From contig JAGXNO010000028.1 in the NCBI GenBank assembly GCA_019894975.1, positions 1-46,994 of the forward strand: a stretch of DNA of 46,994 bases, written 5' to 3'. Made by a program: the position numbers and the translations under genes. Shown here piece by piece: positions 16,275 through 24,987 of the stretch (the first letter of the stretch is position 1; the number at the start of each line of letters is the position of its first letter). The DNA is from Promethearchaeota archaeon. Lineage in GTDB: Archaea > Asgardarchaeota > Lokiarchaeia > Sigyniarchaeales > SOKP01. The notes below the pieces were generated by a model. That model ran no database searches. It had not been told where the DNA came from and saw nothing but the letters and a program-made list of their open reading frames with translations.

Positions 16275-18032
16275 TTGGTGAATAAATTGATTGAACTAGA
16301 AGTAGAAGGTATTGAATTAGAGGATTTAAAGGGAGGAATTAAAATTCTCAGATTACCAGAGTTGACTGAACAAGAAAAAAGTATCATTGATCCAATTGTA
16401 GCTCCAACGTCAGGATTAAGAATCCAATTATGCGATACTCTTGAAGAAAATAAAAAATATTATATCCCAAATAGAAAGCTCTTTCTATTCTTAAGAGTAT
16501 TTAAAGCAATCAGTCAACACTATAGAGAACTAAAGGGTGATGAAAAATTAAATATATTAATCGTAACAGATAATCGACCAACTAAAGATTTATTATTACA
16601 ATACTGTTCAGAGATTTTTGCTTACGATGGTTTTCAAATTTACTATCAACAAGATTCTCAATTTGAATCCAAAGTATCTTCTCCTTATGGTGCTGCTTCT
16701 GTCGCTTTATATGAGGATATTGATCTTATTATCGTTCTTACCGCAAGTCATAATGATTTGTCTTGGAACGGAATTAAGTTCTATATAGAATACCCTATGC
16801 CAATGTCGGGAAAAAATTTTAAAGAAATTTCTAAAAAAGCTTTAACCTATAAAGAAATCTATCTTAAAACGGATTATCAAGCTATACAAATAGATGCTAT
16901 TAAAAAGAATAACGAGTATGTGAAGAAATTATTATCTGAAGTAATGGAAATTAAGAGCATTAAAGACAAAAATATTATAATTTGGCCATACTTAGGTAAG
17001 GCACGGGGGATAGTCGATTTATTCAGAGATTACGGTGCTAATGTTATATTAATCGAAGAAGAAATTAACCCTCCTAATCCTATAAAAGTCATTTATGAAG
17101 AAAAACTAAAAGAGATTATGGAAAAAAATGATTCTACCCTTGCTTTGCTACTTGACGCAGATAGGGATAGGATTGCATTATATGTGAAGCAAAATGGACA
17201 ATATTTCACCTACATTCCAAATGAGATTTATTCAGCAATGCATAATATTCTAGCTAAAAAATTTAGTAAAAAGATCATTAACGTTAGAACGATTCCAAGT
17301 GATTTACGTGGGGATCATACAAGTTATATTAACATTTTAACTGGTGTAGGATATAAACATTTAGGAGTTATTATGTATTATTTGTATGGAATTAGTGTTG
17401 AGCAATCTAAAGTTGATACCGCTATTCTCTATTTTGAAGATCAAAATAAGAAATTAGTCAAAATAAACAATCCAACACCCCTGAAACAGCAGATTTTAAC
17501 TTTAATGGATTTAAACAACACCAACAATGAATCTTTCTTGGTGGTATATTGGGAAGAATCAGGAGGGCATACTTTAAACATATTAAATGTATCTAAAAAT
17601 CCTGAAACTGGAAAGGCAGAATTCTCTACTGATTTACCTATTATAGCAGATAAATATCCCGTTCCGGCATTAGTATTAATAGCAGAATTAATCTGTCGTG
17701 GTTTTGTTATTTCAGAATCAATAGATTGGTCAATAAAAGGAATAAACAGGACCATATCCGCAACAGATATAGAGAAGGTTAAAATCATGAAGAATTTTAA
17801 AGAATACGATGGAAAAATTATTAAGATTGAGGATACAGATTATCTAATCAATGCATTATCTGATAATAGCAACATGGTAGATCTCTACCAACTTAGAAGC
17901 AGTGATTCAATCCTTTATTTTCGTCCAAGCGGAACGGGACCAGACGTGAGATTTTATATTTTTGGTAAAAGAGAAACTCATCTGGAAGAGATAAAAAAAG
18001 TAATGTATTATATCGAAAATAATTTTAAATGA
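16275..18032 (+). CDS. Divergent phosphohexomutase (phosphoglucomutase/phosphomannomutase family)
   Basis: 585 residues. The phosphoserine loop is TASHN (156-160, S158), the metal loop DADRDR (294-299) fits D-x-D-x-D-R, and RPSGTGPD (550-557) is the phosphate-binding loop. The sugar loop reads EESGGHT, a variant of GEESGH. The enzyme would interconvert hexose 1- and 6-phosphates; sugar specificity is not clear. The protein is about 100 residues longer than usual archaeal members because of an N-terminal extension (1-~95) without recognised motifs. Start TTG or GTG cluster around 16275. Confidence 0.85.
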   Translation: MVNKLIELEVEGIELEDLKGGIKILRLPELTEQEKSIIDPIVAPTSGLRIQLCDTLEENKKYYIPNRKLFLFLRVFKAISQHYRELKGDEKLNILIVTDNRPTKDLLLQYCSEIFAYDGFQIYYQQDSQFESKVSSPYGAASVALYEDIDLIIVLTASHNDLSWNGIKFYIEYPMPMSGKNFKEISKKALTYKEIYLKTDYQAIQIDAIKKNNEYVKKLLSEVMEIKSIKDKNIIIWPYLGKARGIVDLFRDYGANVILIEEEINPPNPIKVIYEEKLKEIMEKNDSTLALLLDADRDRIALYVKQNGQYFTYIPNEIYSAMHNILAKKFSKKIINVRTIPSDLRGDHTSYINILTGVGYKHLGVIMYYLYGISVEQSKVDTAILYFEDQNKKLVKINNPTPLKQQILTLMDLNNTNNESFLVVYWEESGGHTLNILNVSKNPETGKAEFSTDLPIIADKYPVPALVLIAELICRGFVISESIDWSIKGINRTISATDIEKVKIMKNFKEYDGKIIKIEDTDYLINALSDNSNMVDLYQLRSSDSILYFRPSGTGPDVRFYIFGKRETHLEEIKKVMYYIENNFK

Positions 18033-18135
18033 TTGTTTTTTATTTCCAAAATAATCTGAGCCTGGATTCGATTAATATTCTTCTATCCAAAAACATTTTT
18101 TAAAACAATATAAGGAATTCATACCTTTCATTAAG

Positions 18136-18143
18136 TTTAAATA
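18136..18143 (+). promoter_or_regulatory. TATA box of padR
   Basis: TTTAAATA is a canonical archaeal TATA element. It ends 24 nt before the operator at 18167, so transcription would begin within the operator. Confidence 0.5.
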
Positions 18144-18166
18144 ATAAAAAAATTATATCTTATTTG

Positions 18167-18188
18167 GATATGTAAATATTTGACATGT
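18167..18188 (+). promoter_or_regulatory. PadR operator, copy 1
   Basis: GATATGT-N8-GACATGT. The same two heptamers with the same 8-nt spacing recur at 18832-18853 before the ABC permease gene. The halves form an imperfect inverted repeat (ATATGT / GACATGT). It covers the expected start of padR transcription, suggesting autorepression. Confidence 0.65.
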
Positions 18189-18210
18189 CGATCGAATTAT
18201 CTGTAATAAC

Positions 18211-18777
18211 GTGGAAAAAATGAGTACAGAGAAAGATATTGAACATATAGAACAATCTATGAAGAGTGGCTATATAAGCATGTTAATATTATTAGCTCTT
18301 GAAAAAGAATCCGCAAATGGTTATAAACTAATGAAAATGATATCCGAGGATACTTTTGGCAAGTGGCGTCCCACTAATTCAACAATGTACCCATATCTTT
18401 CAAATCTTACAAAAAAAGGGTTGATCCAATATAAAACGAAGAAAACAGGACAAAGAGAAAGCAAAGAATATTCTCTAACATTGAAGGGTACTAAAAGCTT
18501 AAAAAAGTTAATAAAAAAGCAGCAAGAAATCACTTTATCCATATTCAGTATGATCTCAGCTGTTATAGATGAGCAATTCCTCCCTAGTCAAATTATTGAA
18601 TTTTTCAAACAACCCTTTCATGAAAATATCTTGAGGGGTAAAACAAATGAAGAAAAGATCAACTTAATCAACAAACGTCTTGAAATGTTTGATGTAATTT
18701 TAGATCTTGTAGGAAAAAATAAGATTGAAATGGAAAATGAACTGAAACTACTTAAGAGTAATAAAACTGAGAACTAG
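18211..18777 (+). CDS. PadR-family transcriptional regulator
   Basis: 188 residues. The winged helix occupies ~10-95: GYISMLILLALEKESANGYKLMKMI, STMYPYLSNLTKKGLI and YSLTLKGTK are PadR signatures. A helical C-terminal dimerisation region follows (to 188). PadR repressors often control neighbouring ABC or multidrug transporters in response to ligands. The gene lies directly upstream of an ABC transporter operon, and the same operator pattern occurs before both. GTG 18211 or ATG 18220 can be the start. Confidence 0.9.
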   Translation: MEKMSTEKDIEHIEQSMKSGYISMLILLALEKESANGYKLMKMISEDTFGKWRPTNSTMYPYLSNLTKKGLIQYKTKKTGQRESKEYSLTLKGTKSLKKLIKKQQEITLSIFSMISAVIDEQFLPSQIIEFFKQPFHENILRGKTNEEKINLINKRLEMFDVILDLVGKNKIEMENELKLLKSNKTEN

Positions 18778-18831
18778 TCCATTTCCTCATTATGGGAAGT
18801 TATGATACAAAAAATCAATATATTCCTTTCC

Positions 18832-18853
18832 GATATGTCACTTATCGACATGT
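18832..18853 (+). promoter_or_regulatory. PadR operator, copy 2, upstream of ABC transporter
   Basis: GATATGT-N8-GACATGT, identical in both half sites and spacing to 18167-18188. It abuts TTTAAATA (18853-18860), so binding would mask the BRE/TATA element of the permease promoter, 170 bp before its ATG. Confidence 0.65.
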
Positions 18854-18860
18854 TTAAATA
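18853..18860 (+). promoter_or_regulatory. TATA box of ABC transporter operon
   Basis: TTTAAATA adjacent to operator copy 2. A second TTTAAATA at 18916-18923 is an alternative, nearer to the gene. Confidence 0.45.
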
Positions 18861-19022
18861 GTTACTATTACTCTATTTATAATATCAAATTTTGTGATTT
18901 AAAATAAGACTAATGTTTAAATAAAACAAATTTGATAACATTTGTATAAAAATGCATGATGAGAATTAATTACTCATTATTGCACAAAAATCTAAAAAAA
19001 ACAAAAAAGAGTAAAGAAAAAC

Positions 19023-22000
19023 ATGGGTGTAATACTAAAAATCTCGTTACGTAATATGAAGAGACGTAAAATTCGTTATATTCTAACAACAGTTACCCTT
19101 GTTATTAGCGTCGCGCTATTTGGAGGAGTAATGATCGTTTCCGATTCATTTAATAAAATGATGTTAGATACCTTTGATAAACAAATGGGTACAGCAGATA
19201 TTCTCATTAAACCTGCAAATAGTACTGATGGTTGGTTTGATCCTATTGAAATAAATAGTGAAATCGAAGATATAAAACATGTTGAATCGATAGCCTATAG
19301 AATTACTGGTTTCAATGTTTATGTTAGTGCAACAGATAGTGGAAATCAAGTAGATAATAGTACCAGAACAGGAATAAATGGTATCGATCATCAGGTTCCA
19401 GATGAGCAAGAATTGGGTTCGGAACCATATATATTAGATTCTGTAATTGATGGTGAATCAGTTGAAGATTTTCTCGAATATGTTGATCCAATAAACAATG
19501 ACAGCGTTTTAGTAATCTCAGAATCATTAAAAATAAAATTAGGAAAGGATTTTGAAGCAGGTGATAGTGTGTGGATTTTTCCGGTTAACGGATCACTACT
19601 TGGATACAATCCAATGAATACAGGAACATGGCTTGAATATACTGTTGTCGCAATAATTCGTGATATAGGGGAAGCACGTGATTTTGATCCTGAAAATCCC
19701 TCAGAAGCTTCAATGTTTGCAGAAGGACCAGGTATATATGCAAGTATAAATAACACACGACAAATGGTTGACGGTGTGGGAGAACATACTGGTGAATACA
19801 CTTTAGGAGTTGTAGGTGTTGATAGTATCTACAGTGTCTCATCTGTTGCGGAAGAAATATCCATTAATCTAGAGGCTCTTAATGATGATAAAGATTGGAG
19901 AGTCAATGACTTAAAATCAGACAGTTTAGAGATGATTGAAACATCAATGAGTACGATGCGTACTATGTTTATGATGTTTGCTGTCATAGCATTAGTACTT
20001 TCAGTTATATTGATGATGAACATCTTTAACATCATCAAAAAGGAGCAAGAATATGAAACAGGTATGTTTCAAGCAATAGGGGCATCTAAATCCGAAACGT
20101 TCAAGATGTTCTTGACTCAAGGTGTAGTAATGGGGGTAATTGGAGCATTGATAGGTACAGCTTTTTCCTACCTTATATCGTATGTAATATTTTCAGTTAC
20201 TTTACAAACCATTCAAAGTATTGCTTCTCAAATGGGAGGATTTACTGTTTCAGATTTCACAATTGTTGTATATCCAACAACATTGATAACCACATTCGTA
20301 ATAGGGCTAGTTTCTTGTATTGTAGCTTCGCTTTACCCCAGTTGGAAAGCAAGTAGAAAACCTATTATTGAATGTTTGAATCCTATCGAAGAAAAGTCTA
20401 AAAGAGAGAAAAAACATTATGTGAGAAGAATAATTTTCTTTATTTTGGGAGGTTTACTTATCATTGGTGGATTAATACTCACGTACTCCGGCTCTGAGGC
20501 TACAACCGATGTACAAGCAACTCCTGGACCTCCACAAGGAATGATTTTATCAATGTTTGCTCCTATATTGGTCTTGTTTGGGATCATCTGGTTATTAGCA
20601 CTTAGTATAAAACCTTTTAACAAAGCTTTTGTATACTTGTTTTCACCATATCTTCGAAAAACAAGATTATTAACTGAAAAGAATATCTTAAGACATCGAA
20701 GGAGGACAACTCTTACATTCACAATGATTGCGATAACGACAAGCTTTCTTATTGGGATGAGTGTTATGATGGATTCTATGAGAGCAGGTATTCATACTAC
20801 TGTTAATGACTTTATGGGTGCAGATATTAGAGTAATCACTTTTAATACACCAAGATCTTTTGAAGTCGGGCTTCTCAACCAATCTGGGGTAGATGATGTT
20901 ATGGGCGTGAGCCATCAGAATGCTCAAATTCAAATAGATGGTGAGTGGATTGGGCATAGTTCACTTGAAAGCGAATTTAATGCATCTATTACGGCAAATG
21001 TGGTGGATACAGAAAAAATCAAGGAGCATATGACGAGTACTCAAATTATATCCCCATCATCAATGACACTAAGTGAAATGATGGATGAGACTGCAGGTGG
21101 TAATAACATCATAATTGATGAAAATTTTGCAAAAGATTACGATGTAAATGTTGGTACAAGTATATCAGTTAAATTTTCACTTGGGACAACATTTGCAAAT
21201 TTAACTGCAATGCTCGATAGGGATACTACTAATGCTCAAGAAGATACATTGATAGTAAATATGACCGTGATAGCAATAGTTCGGACAATTCAAGGTTTTT
21301 CTACGGTAGATATAATGGGTTTCGCAAGTGAAGGAAAAACATATAACGTGTTTATTTCTTGGGAGACTTACGAAAATATTGCAAATAAAAACCTTCCCGG
21401 CGGTGGCACTGATTTAGCTTTTAGACAATTAACCCAAACTGGTAATCCTATGTTAGATATAGTGCAACCAAATTGGTTCAATTTTTCTAATGTTGAGACT
21501 ATCTTAAATAGCATCAGCGGAATTGAATATTATACAACCAGAATGGATTATTTTAGTCCAACAGCTTTCAACGGAATTCCCATAGATTTTATGAACCCAA
21601 TTACGGGGATTCATATAAACTCAAGTGGGAAACTAAGATCTGATTCTTATTTCGGGAATAACAGTCTTGTAGGCCAAAAAGTAGGATATTCAGGAGATAC
21701 CATGGAAGAACTTTTAAACACGACTGGGAATGTATGTGTTGTTGATGATCTCTTTATGATGCTCAATCCTACAATAGGAATAGGAGACAATATAACTATT
21801 TTTCCACAACAGTTTATATTAAATACTGTTAATGCGGGTATTTTTCCATATAGTTCGATAGCGATACCCTATATGAGTAACTATACATCAATAGCGGGGA
21901 GTACAGCGAATTTAACTCTCTCTGATGATGTGTACCTTTCATTTGAAAGTAATCAAGAGTGGCTCGCCTTTAACATAACGACAAGCTTATTTACACCGAA

Positions 22001-23186
22001 TTTTTATAAAGCAGTTAACGTTACAATCGAAACTTCAGTCAATTCTTCAGTAGAAATGCTTGAATTGGAAGCACTCAACATTTATACTAATTCATTTGAA
22101 AAACTTGGTTCCATTGATAATAGCATAGAGACAAACAACACCTTTTACTTTGATATGAATCATAACTATGTTGATCAGATGAACAATATTAATTTAAGAG
22201 TAGTTGGATATAATTCAACATATAATGGGAATTATAACTTAACCATAGACAGTCTGAAATTTGGACTCGCAACTTCAATTTATAACACAACCGCTACAAC
22301 CTGGCCAGAGTTTGAAATTATTGGAGTAATTGAGGCACCTACTCTATATAATAGCGAAAAGTATAATTGGTATGCTGGTTTTGAAACAGGTTATGATATA
22401 AGTGGAAATTCAATATACTTAAGTTATGAAAATGCAAGAAATATTGTCTTTCCTGCTTATAAGGGTGCTGACTATTCTAATGACTTGGTAACTTCTGTGT
22501 TAGTCCACGGTGATCAGCCAGAAAACATCTCAATTTATAGAAATCTATTGTTTCAAAATCTACATTTCATGGCAGGGGGATATTGGTCAATTATAGATCT
22601 CAAAAGTTTCACCCTTGCAATTAGAACGAATGTTTATGACTGGTTTGCCTGGGTGGAAGCAGGAGTGCATGATGAAGACGTTCTTGAAGAAATTGTCGGT
22701 TATATAGAAGATAGAGGTTATCTTATTATATTCGCTTTTACTAAATCTTTTGCAAGTTCGATATTCCGAACAATGATTAATCTCATTACTTTCATAACTA
22801 ATGGGTTACTTATTTTTTCCATAATAATCGCAATGATTGGGTTGACTCTTCATAGTCTTCTCACAACTATGGCACGTAGGAGAGAGATAGGAATGTTGAG
22901 GGCAATAGGATTAGATAAAAAAGGAGTAATTCATTCAATATCCGGAGAAACGTTAATACTAGCTCTTCTGGGCGTGTTTGCTGGAATTTTTGCTGGTATA
23001 GCTGAAGGATCTCTAATGGTTGATGCAATGCCTACAGGGGGTTTTCTAAGTGTTACTTGGACTATTCCTTGGCTAACTATTGTTATTTTAGTAGCTACTG
23101 TTTTAATCACAGTAATTCTAAGCTCACGATATCCAGCAAAATGGGCAGCAAACCTGAACATTATAGATGCGGTAAGAACTAGATAA
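19023..23186 (+). CDS. Double FtsX/MacB-type ABC transporter permease
   Basis: 1387 residues, about ten membrane helices. First unit: TM ~18-40, extracytoplasmic domain ~40-312, then TMs ~314-338, 368-390 and 420-440 with the FtsX signature ETGMFQAIGASKSE. Second unit: TMs ~468-490, 507-529 and 562-585, a very large extracytoplasmic domain (~590-1255, many N-x-S/T sequons), then TMs ~1261-1285, 1312-1332 and 1349-1368 with REIGMLRAIGLDKKG. It is thus a fused pseudo-dimer of MacB/LolCE-type permeases, which export or extract substrates by mechanotransmission rather than by a channel. Cytosolic ATPases are encoded next. Confidence 0.9.
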   Translation: MGVILKISLRNMKRRKIRYILTTVTLVISVALFGGVMIVSDSFNKMMLDTFDKQMGTADILIKPANSTDGWFDPIEINSEIEDIKHVESIAYRITGFNVYVSATDSGNQVDNSTRTGINGIDHQVPDEQELGSEPYILDSVIDGESVEDFLEYVDPINNDSVLVISESLKIKLGKDFEAGDSVWIFPVNGSLLGYNPMNTGTWLEYTVVAIIRDIGEARDFDPENPSEASMFAEGPGIYASINNTRQMVDGVGEHTGEYTLGVVGVDSIYSVSSVAEEISINLEALNDDKDWRVNDLKSDSLEMIETSMSTMRTMFMMFAVIALVLSVILMMNIFNIIKKEQEYETGMFQAIGASKSETFKMFLTQGVVMGVIGALIGTAFSYLISYVIFSVTLQTIQSIASQMGGFTVSDFTIVVYPTTLITTFVIGLVSCIVASLYPSWKASRKPIIECLNPIEEKSKREKKHYVRRIIFFILGGLLIIGGLILTYSGSEATTDVQATPGPPQGMILSMFAPILVLFGIIWLLALSIKPFNKAFVYLFSPYLRKTRLLTEKNILRHRRRTTLTFTMIAITTSFLIGMSVMMDSMRAGIHTTVNDFMGADIRVITFNTPRSFEVGLLNQSGVDDVMGVSHQNAQIQIDGEWIGHSSLESEFNASITANVVDTEKIKEHMTSTQIISPSSMTLSEMMDETAGGNNIIIDENFAKDYDVNVGTSISVKFSLGTTFANLTAMLDRDTTNAQEDTLIVNMTVIAIVRTIQGFSTVDIMGFASEGKTYNVFISWETYENIANKNLPGGGTDLAFRQLTQTGNPMLDIVQPNWFNFSNVETILNSISGIEYYTTRMDYFSPTAFNGIPIDFMNPITGIHINSSGKLRSDSYFGNNSLVGQKVGYSGDTMEELLNTTGNVCVVDDLFMMLNPTIGIGDNITIFPQQFILNTVNAGIFPYSSIAIPYMSNYTSIAGSTANLTLSDDVYLSFESNQEWLAFNITTSLFTPNFYKAVNVTIETSVNSSVEMLELEALNIYTNSFEKLGSIDNSIETNNTFYFDMNHNYVDQMNNINLRVVGYNSTYNGNYNLTIDSLKFGLATSIYNTTATTWPEFEIIGVIEAPTLYNSEKYNWYAGFETGYDISGNSIYLSYENARNIVFPAYKGADYSNDLVTSVLVHGDQPENISIYRNLLFQNLHFMAGGYWSIIDLKSFTLAIRTNVYDWFAWVEAGVHDEDVLEEIVGYIEDRGYLIIFAFTKSFASSIFRTMINLITFITNGLLIFSIIIAMIGLTLHSLLTTMARRREIGMLRAIGLDKKGVIHSISGETLILALLGVFAGIFAGIAEGSLMVDAMPTGGFLSVTWTIPWLTIVILVATVLITVILSSRYPAKWAANLNIIDAVRTR

Positions 23187-23217
23187 ATTTTATTTATAAA
23201 CAGAAATGGTGTAAAAA

Positions 23218-24018
23218 ATGTCAATCGAAAAGAAAAAAGGAAGGATGAATAAAGAACGAAGAGCTACAGCAAAATCAATTAGAATTGATCCAGATATAGT
23301 TCTTACTGTTCAAGATCTCACAAAAACTTACACTATAGGTAATTCAACAATTACAGCGCTGAATAAGGTTAATCTTACAATTAGAAAAGGAGAATTTATT
23401 GCAGTAGTAGGACCATCTGGTTCAGGAAAAACGACATTAATTAATTGTTTAGGAGCTCTAGATTTTCCAGATTCAGGTAAGATTATATATAATGTTGACT
23501 CTAAGGGAATGGGACTTGATATAATGTTTATGACCAATAAGCAACATAAAAAAATGCGATTGAGAAAGATTGGATTAATTTTTCAATTTTATAATCTTTT
23601 CCCAATTCTTACAGCTTTCGAAAACGTGGAACTTCCGATGGTAATTGATAAAATAGATCCTAAATTGAGAGAGGAAAGAGTTAAAAGTCTACTAAAAAGA
23701 ATTGGACTTGAAGAAAGAATGGAACATCTACCAACCCAGATGTCGGGTGGAGAACAACAAAGAGTCACAATAGCAAGGGCTTTAGTTAACGATCCTCTTA
23801 TCATTCTTGCAGATGAACCAACAGGTGAACTTGATACGGAAACAACTACAAACATTATGAAAATTTTTCTTGATTTAAAAAAAGCTGGCGAATCGATTTT
23901 AATGGTAACACATAATATCAGAATAGCGGAAGTAGCAGACAGGATTATCACTCTTACTGATGGAGAATTCATTGGAGAAAAAAAAGGGGGAAAATCAATT
24001 GAAGATATCTACAATTAG
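23218..24018 (+). CDS. ABC transporter ATPase (MacB/LolD type), first subunit
   Basis: 266 residues. Walker A GPSGSGKTT (65-73), Q-loop QFYN near 123, signature MSGGEQQ (175-181), Walker B LIILADEP (194-201) and switch His in VTHN. ADEPTGELD is typical of MacB/LolD ATPases that drive FtsX-type permeases. A basic N-terminal extension (1-25) precedes the domain. It lies 31 bp after the permease and 19 bp before a second ATPase, in one operon. Confidence 0.93.
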   Translation: MSIEKKKGRMNKERRATAKSIRIDPDIVLTVQDLTKTYTIGNSTITALNKVNLTIRKGEFIAVVGPSGSGKTTLINCLGALDFPDSGKIIYNVDSKGMGLDIMFMTNKQHKKMRLRKIGLIFQFYNLFPILTAFENVELPMVIDKIDPKLREERVKSLLKRIGLEERMEHLPTQMSGGEQQRVTIARALVNDPLIILADEPTGELDTETTTNIMKIFLDLKKAGESILMVTHNIRIAEVADRIITLTDGEFIGEKKGGKSIEDIYN

Positions 24019-24037
24019 TAAATTGGAGGAATAAAAG

Positions 24038-24802
24038 ATGAGAAAATCAAAAAAGGGTAATGAAGCGAGCCAAGTGATTCAAGAAGTAAAAGATTATGAA
24101 TTAGATCCTGAAGCAATGATCCAAACATTTGAATTAGCAAAAATCTATAATATTACTGAAGGCATTGAAATTAGAGCTTTAAATGGTGTTAGCATTGATG
24201 TTAAGAAAGGAGAATTTGTATCTGTTATGGGTCCATCAGGTTCTGGAAAAACTACGCTTCTAAACATGATTGGTGCTCTTGATAATCCAACAAGTGGCGC
24301 TGTATATATCAACCGAACAAATGTGGCTCATATGGATGATAAACAGCGTACAAATTTAAGACTTAAAGAAATAGGATTTATATTTCAATTCTATAACCTT
24401 GTACCGGTTCTCTCAGCTTATGAAAATGTGGAACTTCCAATGTTATTTGCAGGAAAACCTAAACAGGAAATAGAAAAAAATGTTAATAAATTTCTTGATG
24501 TTGTTGGTTTAAATGAGAAAAGGGATCATCTACCATCAGAACTATCAGGTGGGGAACAACAAAGAGTTGCTATTGCTCGTGCGTTATGTAATGAACCTTC
24601 TATTCTAATTGCTGATGAACCGACCGGTGAACTCGATACAAAAATGGGTATGGAGATAGTTAAATTATTGCGAGAACTAAATTTGGAACTTCATCAAACT
24701 ATTTTAATGGTGACACACGACCCATCGATTGGTGCACTTGCTGAAAGAATGCTAAAAATGCGAGACGGAAAGATTATTGATACTATAATCACAAATAATT
24801 AA
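24038..24802 (+). CDS. ABC transporter ATPase (MacB/LolD type), second subunit
   Basis: 254 residues. Walker A GPSGSGKTT (65-73), Q-loop QFYN near 117-120, signature LSGGEQQ (169-175), Walker B ILIADEP and His switch VTHDP. GGAGG stands 9 nt before the ATG. It is clearly paralogous to the preceding ATPase (shared EIGFIFQFYN/KIGLIFQFYN, ADEPTGELD) but diverged outside the motifs. Both keep all catalytic residues, so a heterodimer on the two halves of the fused permease is likely. Confidence 0.93.
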   Translation: MRKSKKGNEASQVIQEVKDYELDPEAMIQTFELAKIYNITEGIEIRALNGVSIDVKKGEFVSVMGPSGSGKTTLLNMIGALDNPTSGAVYINRTNVAHMDDKQRTNLRLKEIGFIFQFYNLVPVLSAYENVELPMLFAGKPKQEIEKNVNKFLDVVGLNEKRDHLPSELSGGEQQRVAIARALCNEPSILIADEPTGELDTKMGMEIVKLLRELNLELHQTILMVTHDPSIGALAERMLKMRDGKIIDTIITNN

Positions 24803-24803
24803 A

Positions 24804-24836
24804 TTTATTTTTTTAATATTTTTTTTTTACTATTTT
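24804..24836 (+). terminator. T-tract terminator after ABC operon
   Basis: Three successive T runs (7, 10 and 5 T) directly after the second ATPase stop codon, the usual form of archaeal intrinsic termination. Confidence 0.45.
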
Positions 24837-24987
24837 TGGAATTTTAATATTAAGCTATATTTATTTGGTGGAAAGTGTTCCCATTTATTCTAATTTCATG
24901 TTAAAACTTTATTTTAAATAAAAAATATAACCTAATTAATTCTATATCTTTCAGTGTAAATAATTAGACAAGAAAATTGACGATATT

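Noticed and set aside
19391..19801. 136-codon open frame antisense to the permease
   Set aside because: Lies within the conserved FtsX-type gene on the other strand; composition is Ser/Pro/Ile-rich without domain motifs, so a shadow frame.
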